Origin: Piscirickettsiaceae bacterium
Lineage (GTDB): Bacteria > Pseudomonadota > Gammaproteobacteria > Methylococcales > Cycloclasticaceae
NCBI GenBank assembly: GCA_002401365.1
Contig: NVSW01000031.1
Location: 1,529-9,667, forward strand
DNA: 8,139 nucleotides
Reading direction: 5' to 3'
Part shown: in pieces, positions 1 through 6,819 of the stretch
Layout: every line of letters starts with the position of its first letter
Numbering within the stretch: position 1 is the stretch's first letter
Notes under the pieces: generated by a model
Seen by the model: the letters and a program-made list of their open reading frames with translations, nothing else
Databases searched by the model: none
What the model was told of the DNA's origin: nothing
Made by a program: the position numbers and the translations under genes

Positions 1-114
1 TAATAAATGTTGTTTTTGTTTCGCCCTATCTAATTGCCAAAAGCCCAAACTTAATAATAAGCCAAGAACCAAAATAGCTAACATGGTCAAAAAAATATTC
101 GCTTTAAACTGCAT
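1..114 (-). CDS. SURF1 family cytochrome oxidase assembly protein, N-terminal part (runs off window start)
   Basis: This is the first 38 codons of a gene read leftward from an ATG at 112-114 and cut by the window edge. The peptide has a hydrophobic membrane segment at about residues 7-25, followed by LGFWQLDRAKQKQ, which matches the conserved start of SURF1 proteins (a membrane span running into a G-x-W-Q-L-x-R-A-x-x-K motif). SURF1 (Shy1) is an inner-membrane factor that helps assemble aa3 oxidase, usually linked to heme a insertion into subunit I. Its position beside the cox genes fits that role. It is divergent from the DUF2909 gene across a 70-bp gap. No good Shine-Dalgarno sequence precedes the ATG; Met11 is an alternative start but would remove part of the membrane span. 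Function past residue 38 cannot be seen here. Confidence 0.85.
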   Translation of the reverse strand, partial: MQFKANIFLTMLAILVLGLLLSLGFWQLDRAKQKQHLL

Positions 115-184
115 TATTTAAAATATTTGTTGGTTATTAGTAGGCGTTTACAAGACAATACGACCATATTACTGGAGACTCGCA

Positions 185-451
185 ATGCCACCCCTTATTA
201 AATACCTCGTTATTATTGTTCTTATTACTATCGTCTATAATTTATTTAAAGCTTTTTATCACCTGTCGAAGCGCAAATCTAGCCCTAAAGACGTTCTTAA
301 AGCATTAGTTGTTCGTATTGGGTTATCAATTGCTTTATTTATTTCCTTACTAATGGCTTCTTATTTTGGACTTATTAAGCCACATGGCTTAGTTCCTCAG
401 CCTCCAGTAGAGCAGCAGCCCGTAACCGATGTAACAACTCGCAAGCAATAA
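185..451 (+). CDS. DUF2909 family twin transmembrane protein
   Basis: An 88-residue protein with two predicted membrane spans (about residues 4-24 and 43-63) joined by a short basic loop (KRKSSPKD). The second half, around RIGLSIALF and ending GLIKPHGL, matches the DUF2909 signature (an ALxxRIxLS stretch, then an I-x-P-H-G end). The exact function is unknown. In Pseudomonas and relatives these small proteins are encoded between coxC and the SURF1 gene, so an accessory role in oxidase assembly or stability is an inference from context. It is the only plus-strand gene here, convergent with coxC and divergent from SURF1. GGAGA at 174-178 sits 6 nt before the ATG, supporting the start. The C-terminal tail of about 20 residues, rich in Pro, Gln and Val, makes it somewhat longer than the usual ~65-70 residues. 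Confidence 0.85.
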   Translation: MPPLIKYLVIIVLITIVYNLFKAFYHLSKRKSSPKDVLKALVVRIGLSIALFISLLMASYFGLIKPHGLVPQPPVEQQPVTDVTTRKQ

Positions 452-475
452 GCTCTAAATTAACTATCTAGGCAT

Positions 476-506
476 AAAAAAAGCGCTACTCAGTAGCGCT
501 TTTTTT
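476..506. terminator. Bidirectional rho-independent terminator between DUF2909 gene and coxC
   Basis: A perfect inverted repeat: GCGCTAC (483-489), loop TCA, GTAGCGC (493-499), flanked by seven A on the left (476-482) and seven T on the right (500-506). Each strand therefore reads as a GC-rich hairpin followed by a U tract. It lies 24 nt past the DUF2909 stop and 76 nt past the coxC stop, where two convergent transcription units meet, so one element can end both. Confidence 0.93.
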
Positions 507-582
507 CAAACACGCGTTGCTTATACCCAAAGACTATAAGCTTTATACAAGTGAACTATAAACAATTTCACCTAACGTAGCG

Positions 583-1446
583 TTATAGCCAATATACAAA
601 AATAAACAGCCCTAGCCAAACAACGTCTACAAAGTGCCAGTACCAAGCAGCAGCTTCAAATGCAAAGTGGTTCTCTGGGGTAAAATGACCTTTCATACTA
701 CGAAACAACATAACCGTTAACATAATGGCACCAATAGTAACGTGGAAGCCATGAAAGCCCGTTAGCATATAAAATGTTGAACCATATACACCTGAACCCA
801 TCGTTAAGTTTAGTTCGTTATAGCCATGGCTGTACTCTAGTGCTTGTAAGCCCACAAACAAGAACCCTAGAATAACAGTGGCAGCCAAACCTAAAATAAG
901 TTGTTTACGTTTATTCGCCACTAAACCCCAATGAGCCCAAGTTACTGTTACGCCACTGCTCAACAAAATTAGGGTGTTAATTGCAGGAAGACCCCATGCA
1001 CCCATTTTTTCGTATTCACCACCAACGTCGCCAGGGCCATTGGTTGGCCAAATTGCTTCAAAGTTACTCCATAAAAATTCATTTGTTGATGCACCAGCTC
1101 CTTCACCTGCTAACCAAGGCACTGAGAAGATACGAATATAGAAAAGTGCACCGAAAAAGGCCGCAAAAAACATAACTTCAGAGAAAATAAACCACACCAT
1201 ACCCATTCGGAACGATGCATCTTCGCCAGGTCCATACGTACCTGATTCGCTTTCGTTAATCACCTCTCCAAACCAGCCAAACATCATATAAACTAAAACC
1301 AAGAAGCCTACAATCATCACGTTTGAAGCTGATGCAGAGCCATTTAATTGACTAGCAAAACCACCCAATAACATTGTTATGCCAATTGACCCAACGATTG
1401 GCCACTTGGCATCATGAGGAATGTAATACGCGTTATCTGTAGACAT
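583..1446 (-). CDS. coxC: Cytochrome c oxidase subunit III
   Basis: A 287-residue integral membrane subunit of the aa3-type cytochrome c oxidase. Subunit III has no redox centre; it stabilises subunit I and supports proton uptake and turnover stability. About seven membrane segments are visible (roughly 15-35, 43-60, 80-106, 150-170, 183-205, 223-249, 264-286). Family landmarks include FSEVMFF with the conserved membrane glutamate at residue 90, the ALEY segment near 202-205, FYMLTGFHGFHV at 225-236, and the C-terminal FEAAAWYWHFVDVVWL. Length is normal for a bacterial subunit III. The ATG is preceded by AGGGAA (1451-1456) at short spacing. It is the last gene of the cox operon, 22 bp after a 32-codon ORF, and is followed by the hairpin at 476-506. 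The extended stretch of about residues 112-150 between membrane segments 3 and 4 is common in proteobacterial members. Confidence 0.97.
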   Translation of the reverse strand: MSTDNAYYIPHDAKWPIVGSIGITMLLGGFASQLNGSASASNVMIVGFLVLVYMMFGWFGEVINESESGTYGPGEDASFRMGMVWFIFSEVMFFAAFFGALFYIRIFSVPWLAGEGAGASTNEFLWSNFEAIWPTNGPGDVGGEYEKMGAWGLPAINTLILLSSGVTVTWAHWGLVANKRKQLILGLAATVILGFLFVGLQALEYSHGYNELNLTMGSGVYGSTFYMLTGFHGFHVTIGAIMLTVMLFRSMKGHFTPENHFAFEAAAWYWHFVDVVWLGLFIFVYWL

Positions 1447-1468
1447 AATTTTCCCTATTCCAAATTAT

Positions 1469-1567
1469 TTATTTTGTTAAAAATACAAATGAACCGATAT
1501 AAAAACTCAACGCTACTGTTATCAATACAGCAAGCGTAAGCAAATTTTTCTTTTTTTGTTCACTCAT
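1469..1567 (-). CDS. Putative 32-residue single-span membrane protein, resembling cytochrome oxidase small assembly proteins
   Basis: A short reading frame that fills the coxA-coxC gap: ATG at 1565-1567, TAA at 1469-1471, 32 codons. The product has a charged N-terminus (MSEQKKKN) and then one hydrophobic span (about residues 9-30) ending FLTK. This layout, and the place between coxA and the assembly or subunit III genes, matches tiny proteins annotated in other proteobacteria as cytochrome oxidase small assembly proteins; that link is by resemblance and position, not by search. By analogy it would sit in the inner membrane, N-in by the positive-inside rule, and help subunit I maturation. It begins 48 bp after coxA and ends 22 bp before coxC on the same strand. 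The ribosome site is weak (AT-rich, no clear GGAG), which lowers confidence. Confidence 0.6.
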   Translation of the reverse strand: MSEQKKKNLLTLAVLITVALSFYIGSFVFLTK

Positions 1568-1615
1568 TTTATATTTATAAAATAACGCGCCTAACCCTGA
1601 TTAGACGCATACAGT

Positions 1616-3196
1616 TTATTTAATTTCCGGTGCTTCTGTAAAGCTATGGTATGGCGGAGGTGATGATAACGTCCATTCCAAACCTTCCGCTCCTTCCCAA
1701 ACTTGATCTGTCGCTTTCTCACCGCCTTTAATTGTTTTATAAACAATATAGCAGAAGAAAACTTGCGATAAGCCAAACACAAAACCACCAATACTAGACC
1801 ACATATTGAATTCTGCAAACTGCACTGAATAATCAGGAATACGACGCGGCATACCCGCTAAGCCTAAAAAGTGCTGAGGGAAGAATAATACATTGACTGA
1901 TACAGTAGATATCCAGAAATGCCACTGCCCCATTTTTTCGTTATACATATTACCCGTCCATTTAGGCAACCAATAATACGCTGCTGCCATAATTGCATAG
2001 ATAGCACCCGTCACTAATACGTAATGAAAATGCGCTACAACAAAGTACGTATCATGGTATTGGAAGTCAGCCGGCGCAATCGCTAGCATCAAGCCTGAGA
2101 AACCACCAATGGTAAACATAATCACAAACCCAATTGAAAACAACATCGGTGTTTCAAAGGTCATTGATCCCTTCCACATGGTAGAAATCCAGTTAAATAC
2201 TTTTACGCCCGTTGGAACAGCAATCAACATGGTGGCGTACATAAAGAACAACTCGCCTTGTAGCGGCATGCCCACAGTAAACATGTGATGCGCCCAAACG
2301 ATGAACGATAAGAATGCAATTGAAGACGTTGCATAAACCATTGAGCTATAACCAAATAGCGGCTTACGTGCAAACGTTGGGATGATTTGAGACACAATAC
2401 CAAAAGCAGGTAAAATCAAAATGTACACTTCAGGGTGCCCGAAGAACCAGAATATGTGTTGGAACAACACAGGATCACCACCGCCTGCTGCGTTAAAGAA
2501 CGTCGTGTCATAAAACCTATCCGTTAATAACATCGTTACCGCACCCGCGAGTACTGGCATAACGGCTATCAAAAGGTAAGCTGTAATAAACCATGTCCAT
2601 ACGAACAAAGGCATTTTCATTAAGGTCATGCTCGGTGCACGCATATTAAGAATCGTAACAATCACATTAATCGCGCCCATTACAGATGAGATACCCATCA
2701 TATGGATCGCAAAAATCATAAATGGAAAGCCATTACCACCTTGTAGCACCAATGGTGGATATATCGTCCAGCCACCAGCAGGTGCACCACCATCCATAAA
2801 GAAAGTGCCCAATAACATGGCAAATGCAAATGGAAGAATCCAGAAGCTCCAGTTATTCATTCGTGGTAACGCCATATCTGGGCCACCTATCATAAGAGGC
2901 AGCATCCAGTTAGCTAAACCAACGAACGCTGGCATAACAGCGCCAAAAATCATCACGAGTGCATGCACCGTTGTCATTTGGTTAAAGAAACCTGGATCCA
3001 CAAATTGTAACCCTGGTTGGAACAATTCCAGACGAATAACCATCGCCATGGCACCACCCACAATAAACATAATAAGTGAGAAAATTAAATATAACGTACC
3101 AATATCTTTATGGTTGGTTGTGGTAATCCAACGCATTAAGCCAGATGCTGGCCCGTGATCGTGATGATCGTCGTGTGTATCTATTACAGTCGCCAT
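1616..3196 (-). CDS. coxA: Cytochrome c oxidase subunit I (aa3-type, A1 family heme-copper oxidase)
   Basis: A 526-residue catalytic subunit that reduces O2 to water and pumps protons. All key residues are visible by homology: heme a ligands His78 (TTVHAL) and His391, heme a3 ligand His389 (VVAHFHYVL), CuB ligands His254, His303 and His304 (FFGHPEVY, WAHHMF), and cross-link Tyr258. Glu256 in GHPEVY and Asp107 in GGPDMALPRMNN mark the D proton channel, and Lys332 in PTGVKVF the K channel; together these define an A1-type pump. Length and the twelve-span pattern are normal. The N-terminus is rich in His and Asp (residues 7-14). AGGAG at 3206-3210 precedes the ATG with good spacing, and coxB ends only 17 bp upstream, so the two are cotranscribed. 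No frameshift or missing ligand is seen. Confidence 0.98.
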   Translation of the reverse strand: MATVIDTHDDHHDHGPASGLMRWITTTNHKDIGTLYLIFSLIMFIVGGAMAMVIRLELFQPGLQFVDPGFFNQMTTVHALVMIFGAVMPAFVGLANWMLPLMIGGPDMALPRMNNWSFWILPFAFAMLLGTFFMDGGAPAGGWTIYPPLVLQGGNGFPFMIFAIHMMGISSVMGAINVIVTILNMRAPSMTLMKMPLFVWTWFITAYLLIAVMPVLAGAVTMLLTDRFYDTTFFNAAGGGDPVLFQHIFWFFGHPEVYILILPAFGIVSQIIPTFARKPLFGYSSMVYATSSIAFLSFIVWAHHMFTVGMPLQGELFFMYATMLIAVPTGVKVFNWISTMWKGSMTFETPMLFSIGFVIMFTIGGFSGLMLAIAPADFQYHDTYFVVAHFHYVLVTGAIYAIMAAAYYWLPKWTGNMYNEKMGQWHFWISTVSVNVLFFPQHFLGLAGMPRRIPDYSVQFAEFNMWSSIGGFVFGLSQVFFCYIVYKTIKGGEKATDQVWEGAEGLEWTLSSPPPYHSFTEAPEIK

Positions 3197-3213
3197 TATC
3201 TAAATCTCCTAAA

Positions 3214-4344
3214 TTATCTTAATGCAGCAATTTCAGCAGGTTGAACAGTGTCACCCACTTTGTTGCCTAATGAATTACGTTGGTAGGTAATAACAGCGGC
3301 CAACTCAAGATCGCTAAGCTGATCTTTAAACGCCGCCATCGCAGTGCCTACTTTACCGTTCATGATTAAATTAATGTGGTTGTCAATATCACCTGTTGCC
3401 ACTGGGCTTCCAGTGATAGCTGGAAACACCCCAGGGATGCCTTCACCTTTTTTCTGGTGACAAGCTACACAATTTGCACGATAAACTTTTTTTCCTTTTT
3501 GCTTAAGTTCTCTAGGATCTAGGTCTTCAATTGCCGCCAACTTTGCTGCCGCCGCCGCTCCTTTCTGAGCCGCTAACCATACTATGTAGTCTGCTTCTGA
3601 CTTAACCTCAACAACAATTGGCATAAAGCCATGGTCACGTCCACATAATTCAGCACATTGTCCGCGGTACACACCAGGTTTATCGACTTTCACCCAACCC
3701 TCGTTTACAAAGCCTGGGATAGCATCTTTTTTCCAACCAAAATCGGGTACCCACCATGCGTGAATAACATCCGCCGCAGTTAATAGAATACGAACCTTTT
3801 TACCTACTGGAAGCACTAAAGGGTGATCCACTTCTAACAAATAATTTTCTACCGTTGCAGGGTCAATACCTGAGCCTAGTTGTCGAGCTTCGTTACTTTT
3901 GGCATCGAGTGTACTGAAGAAATCAACGTCTTCGCCAACGTATTCATAGTGCCATTTCCATTGATAGCCTGTCACTTTAATTGTCATATCAGCTTCTGAT
4001 GTATCGTGCATATCAATGAGAACTGTCGTCGCCGGTATCGCCATTATCACCAAAATAACAAATGGGATAACTGTCCATACCAATTCGGCAGTCATACTTT
4101 CATGAAAATGTGAAGCAACAGCACCTTGTGATTTACGGTGGTAAATCATTGAATAAATCATCGCCCCAAAAACAACCACCGCAATTGCCACACACACCCA
4201 AAGGATAAGCATATGCAAATCGTAAACCTGACGGCTCGTTTCAGTTACCCCCACGGGCATATTTAGCCCATAGTCGGCATATGCAATGTTAGACATAAAC
4301 GTCAACACCGCACCACTAGCAAAAAGTTGCTTTAGTTTATTCAC
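3214..4344 (-). CDS. coxB: Cytochrome c oxidase subunit II with fused C-terminal cytochrome c domain
   Basis: A 376-residue subunit that takes electrons from cytochrome c into the CuA centre. In order: signal peptide (about 1-23, ending AYA), two membrane helices (about 44-68 and 88-110), the aromatic QWKWHY patch (128-133), the CuA domain with His195, Cys230, Glu232, Cys234, His238 and Met241 (GQCAELCGRDHGFM), an Ala/Lys-rich linker (about 258-275), then a cytochrome c domain with heme site CVACH (292-296) and probable axial Met336. The fused domain suggests internal electron delivery to CuA. I start at the GTG at 4344, not the in-frame ATG at 4416: AGGGAGA (4353-4359) lies 8 nt upstream and the GTG places the signal peptide at the terminus, whereas the longer form adds 24 basic residues without a ribosome site. 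First gene of the cox operon. Confidence 0.95.
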   Translation of the reverse strand: MNKLKQLFASGAVLTFMSNIAYADYGLNMPVGVTETSRQVYDLHMLILWVCVAIAVVVFGAMIYSMIYHRKSQGAVASHFHESMTAELVWTVIPFVILVIMAIPATTVLIDMHDTSEADMTIKVTGYQWKWHYEYVGEDVDFFSTLDAKSNEARQLGSGIDPATVENYLLEVDHPLVLPVGKKVRILLTAADVIHAWWVPDFGWKKDAIPGFVNEGWVKVDKPGVYRGQCAELCGRDHGFMPIVVEVKSEADYIVWLAAQKGAAAAAKLAAIEDLDPRELKQKGKKVYRANCVACHQKKGEGIPGVFPAITGSPVATGDIDNHINLIMNGKVGTAMAAFKDQLSDLELAAVITYQRNSLGNKVGDTVQPAEIAALR

Positions 4345-4563
4345 AGAAACTGTCTCCCTATTGTTTTTTAACTTAACTTTTTTGCGCTTAGAACAGTGTG
4401 CTTTAGGCACTACCATTCAAAAAAAGCGTAATAACTTGATTTTGCTGCAATTTATAAATAAATCGCCCTCAATTTTTAGTCCTTCTATCCGTTTAAACAG
4501 CTAAATATTCGGCTTGAAAAATGAAAGATATTATTGCGGTGCAATTTAGCTAATTTTGGCCAA
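4345..4563 (-). other. Intergenic region between bioD and coxB, probable site of the cox operon promoter
   Basis: A 219-bp AT-rich gap upstream of coxB and downstream of bioD. It is the largest gap in the minus-strand gene run and the natural place for a cox promoter. It contains a perfect palindrome ATTTATAAAT (4450-4459), whose TATAAA reads like a -10 element on the minus strand, but no -35 sequence at proper spacing is convincing. A TTGGCCAA palindrome (4556-4563) lies directly after the bioD stop, without a T tract. I see no rho-independent terminator for the bio operon, so read-through into cox cannot be excluded. Confidence 0.4.
4353..4359 (-). promoter_or_regulatory. Ribosome binding site deciding the coxB GTG start
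   Basis: AGGGAGA on the minus strand, 8 nt before the GTG at 4342-4344. The in-frame ATG at 4414-4416 has only a T-rich stretch (TTTTTTTGA) before it, so this site selects the GTG as the likely translation start. Confidence 0.75.
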
Positions 4564-5244
4564 TTAATCAAGTATAGAAGATATATTTATATAATTATTA
4601 AACTTCTGAGCGCACCCTTGTTGTTGATAATTAATTTTCCCAAGGTAAGTTGCCGATACCTTTTGCTCTAAGGTCGAAATTGTTTCATCAATATTTTGAA
4701 AATCACTGTCTATACAATTAGCAACCCAACCAACTAATGTTCGCCCTGCGGCCTTTATTGCCTGCTCTGTTAATAGCGCGTGATTAATACACCCCAAACG
4801 TACCGCTACCACCAATATTACCTGTAAATTTAAACTCTCAGCAATACTGTCAAAGCCTGTTGTTACCGTTAATGGGGTCAACCAGCCACCTGCTCCTTCC
4901 ACTATCACAACATCTGCTTTGTTGGCTAATTGTTGGTAGCAAGATTTAATCTTCGATAATTCAATATTGGTGTTGCTTCTTTCAGCGGCTATGTGCGGCG
5001 CTATCGCTTCTGCAAAACAATATGGGTTAATTAGATCATAGCTAACACGTATTGAAGACGCTTGTTGCAGCTGTAGAGCATCCTCATTTTTAATCGAGCC
5101 CGACTCAACCTTCGCGCCCGATGCCACCGGTTTAAATCCAACTACACTACGTCCGTGATTTTTTATAGCATGCATTAACTGGCAACTAACAAAAGTTTTT
5201 CCAACACCGGTGTCTGTTCCTGTAACAAAAAATCCTATCGTCAT
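4564..5244 (-). CDS. bioD: ATP-dependent dethiobiotin synthetase
   Basis: A 226-residue cytosolic enzyme that closes the ureido ring of dethiobiotin from 7,8-diaminopelargonate, CO2 and ATP, the penultimate step of biotin synthesis. Visible motifs: the P-loop GTDTGVGKT (residues 9-17), the substrate/CO2 site Lys38 in FKPVASG, APHIAAE (82-88), EGAGGWLTPL (116-125) with the Mg-binding Glu116, and RLGCINHALLT (149-159). Length is typical of the family. It begins 10 bp after bioC with no strong ribosome site, consistent with translational coupling, and is the last gene of the operon. The C-terminal ~35 residues are rich in Gln, Asn and Ile and look less conserved than the core. Confidence 0.96.
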   Translation of the reverse strand: MTIGFFVTGTDTGVGKTFVSCQLMHAIKNHGRSVVGFKPVASGAKVESGSIKNEDALQLQQASSIRVSYDLINPYCFAEAIAPHIAAERSNTNIELSKIKSCYQQLANKADVVIVEGAGGWLTPLTVTTGFDSIAESLNLQVILVVAVRLGCINHALLTEQAIKAAGRTLVGWVANCIDSDFQNIDETISTLEQKVSATYLGKINYQQQGCAQKFNNYINISSILD

Positions 5245-5254
5245 AGTATCGTTG

Positions 5255-6058
5255 CTATCTCATTTGTGCTTTCACATAAACCGCCTGAAAGGTAGCCGGC
5301 AAACAATCGTTCTCAAGTAGCGATTGGTAAGCATTTATCATTCGTTGAAAGGACTTAACTCCCGTCAGCCCCCTATTTCTTGAGGTATTAATATTGTGCG
5401 CCCCCATGCCTTTCAGGTCTCGCATTAATGCATGGGGAGTTTTGTACGACAGCACCAAGTCTTCTGTATAAATACTTATGTTTGCAAACCCCGATACACT
5501 TAGTGCGGCCGAAATTTCTTCAACTGATGAGAATTGGTTAATGTGCACTGAATTATCGGCAAACCCCCACGCATACTTAAGCTCTTTTAATGTTTGAGGG
5601 CCAAATGTGGCAAAAATAAATTGGCCATTTTCTTTTAATATAGCGGCCGCCTGTGCAAACGTTTTTTCTAGGTTTGAGCACCACTGAAACGCTAAATTTG
5701 AACACACAACATCCATTGAACTGGCAGCAAAAGGTAACTTATCCGCGTCTGCACAGCCAAGGTTCAAATATTGGCTTGTTGCCACCTGCTGCTTCGTCTG
5801 TTGTAGCATAGCAAACGAAATATCAACGGCATATAGGTTGCTACTTGGGTATGCCTGTATCAATTTATTGGTCAAATACCCTGTTCCACAACCTATATCA
5901 ACCATATTATCAACAACTAACTCTGCACCAATATAGTTAGCCATCAAACGATTGCCTATATCCCTTTGCAAAGAGGTAAATTGATTATAGTGACCAGCCG
6001 CCTGCTCAAAAGAGCGCCTTACTAGTTGTTTATCTATGTCTGCTACTGATTCAGTCAT
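5255..6058 (-). CDS. bioC: Malonyl-[acyl-carrier protein] O-methyltransferase
   Basis: A SAM-dependent methyltransferase of about 267 residues that methylates the free carboxyl of malonyl-ACP, disguising it so that fatty acid synthase can extend it to pimeloyl-ACP methyl ester. The class I fold shows motif I VDIGCGTG (about 53-60), the acidic residue of motif II in VDIS (Asp79), and the BioC-specific SNLAFQWC (about 120-127) and DLKGMGAHNIN (about 214-224), which separate it from UbiE/UbiG methyltransferases. I place the start at the ATG (6056-6058), which forms a 4-bp ATGA overlap with the bioH stop. An upstream in-frame TTG (6065-6067) preceded by AAGGG would add three residues and is a real alternative. 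The order bioH-bioC-bioD supports the identity. Confidence 0.95.
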   Translation of the reverse strand: MTESVADIDKQLVRRSFEQAAGHYNQFTSLQRDIGNRLMANYIGAELVVDNMVDIGCGTGYLTNKLIQAYPSSNLYAVDISFAMLQQTKQQVATSQYLNLGCADADKLPFAASSMDVVCSNLAFQWCSNLEKTFAQAAAILKENGQFIFATFGPQTLKELKYAWGFADNSVHINQFSSVEEISAALSVSGFANISIYTEDLVLSYKTPHALMRDLKGMGAHNINTSRNRGLTGVKSFQRMINAYQSLLENDCLPATFQAVYVKAQMR

Positions 6059-6819
6059 ACCAAGCAAAACGCCCTTATCGCCTTTATGGTTTCTGTGGGG
6101 TGAGAAATAAAGGGCACGTGCGCAGCGCCCTTAACAACTACTGACTGCATAGTTGGACTGAGACTTTTTGAATCTGCTGCCACAGCCAAAGGAACAAGTT
6201 GATCCTTTGCTCCAAGGATTTGTAATAATGGAGATGTAATATTAGCTAGATCTAAACGTAAATCTGCTGTTGCCAATATATCTAGGCCACTTTTTAGCCC
6301 CGCTAAATTTGGCAACTTGTCATTAGCCAACACCTGTACTAATAACCGGTTTAACCCCGCTTGATCATCCATACCTTGCGTCTGCAACAATAAAAAACGC
6401 TTAATGCTAGCATTGGGGTTTTCCAATAATTTATCAGCAAATATTTGCAACACCGCTTTTGGTTGCGCTTGTCGCCAGTCCTTTGACCTAACAAATTTTG
6501 CTGAAGACGCCAACATAATCAAGCCACTTACCCTACTTGGGTACTTAGCAGCGTACCTTAGTGCCAACATTCCGCCCAAAGACCACCCCAATATAACGCA
6601 TTGTTTGGGCAACTGATCAGCCAACACGTCGACAAATTGCTCCATTGTCCAAGTTGCGTCACACTTACTCTGTCCATGCCCGGGCAAATCAACACAAATG
6701 ACGTTAAAATTACGTTGTAATTCTGGTAGCAATGAATCCCAAATCGAAGAGTTCATTCCCCAACCATGCAGTAACACCAAATTTTGGCCTGAACCGCCCT
6801 CTTTTATTGCTAACTTCAT
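6055..6819 (-). CDS. bioH: Pimeloyl-[acyl-carrier protein] methyl ester esterase
   Basis: A 254-residue alpha/beta hydrolase that removes the methyl group put on by BioC, releasing pimeloyl-ACP for BioF and stopping further chain extension. The catalytic triad is readable: nucleophile Ser80 in GWSLGG, Asp206 in LGAKDQLVP, and His234 in GAAHVPFISHP. The oxyanion region LHGWGMNSSIW (17-27) and DLPGHGQS (44-51) match BioH. Positions closely follow the E. coli enzyme (Ser82, Asp207, His235). The start ATG overlaps the bioF stop as ATGA, and the end overlaps bioC the same way, so the three genes are translationally coupled. Many alpha/beta hydrolases look alike, so the exact assignment rests partly on its place between bioF and bioC. 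Confidence 0.95.
   Translation of the reverse strand: MKLAIKEGGSGQNLVLLHGWGMNSSIWDSLLPELQRNFNVICVDLPGHGQSKCDATWTMEQFVDVLADQLPKQCVILGWSLGGMLALRYAAKYPSRVSGLIMLASSAKFVRSKDWRQAQPKAVLQIFADKLLENPNASIKRFLLLQTQGMDDQAGLNRLLVQVLANDKLPNLAGLKSGLDILATADLRLDLANITSPLLQILGAKDQLVPLAVAADSKSLSPTMQSVVVKGAAHVPFISHPTETIKAIRAFCLV

Noticed and set aside
145..153. CGTTTACAA, like a half-site of a BirA operator
   Set aside because: No matching second half at the right spacing, and it lies between DUF2909 and SURF1, not ahead of biotin genes.
573..585. TAACG-TAG-CGTTA hairpin at the coxC stop
   Set aside because: Only a 5-bp stem, overlaps the stop codon and has no T tract; the strong terminator at 476-506 accounts for termination.
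981..1175. 64-codon plus-strand frame inside coxC
   Set aside because: Antisense shadow of coxC; no ribosome site, no recognisable domain, and subunit III is fully conserved on the other strand.
1591..1818. 75-codon minus-strand frame overlapping the 3' end of coxA
   Set aside because: Out-of-frame overlap with the conserved CoxA C-terminus; composition looks like a shifted reading of coxA.
2628..3158. 176-codon plus-strand frame inside coxA
   Set aside because: Long, but exactly antisense to the most conserved part of coxA; low-complexity Ile/Pro/Asn composition and no family resemblance.
4436..4449. TTGAT-N4-CTGCA, like an FNR/Anr site upstream of coxB
   Set aside because: Only the first half matches TTGAT-N4-ATCAA; the second half is poor, so it is likely chance in AT-rich DNA.
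4286..4504. 72-codon plus-strand frame across the coxB start
   Set aside because: Antisense to the coxB signal peptide and leader; no family features or ribosome site.
6404..6616. 70-codon plus-strand frame inside bioH
   Set aside because: Antisense shadow of bioH.
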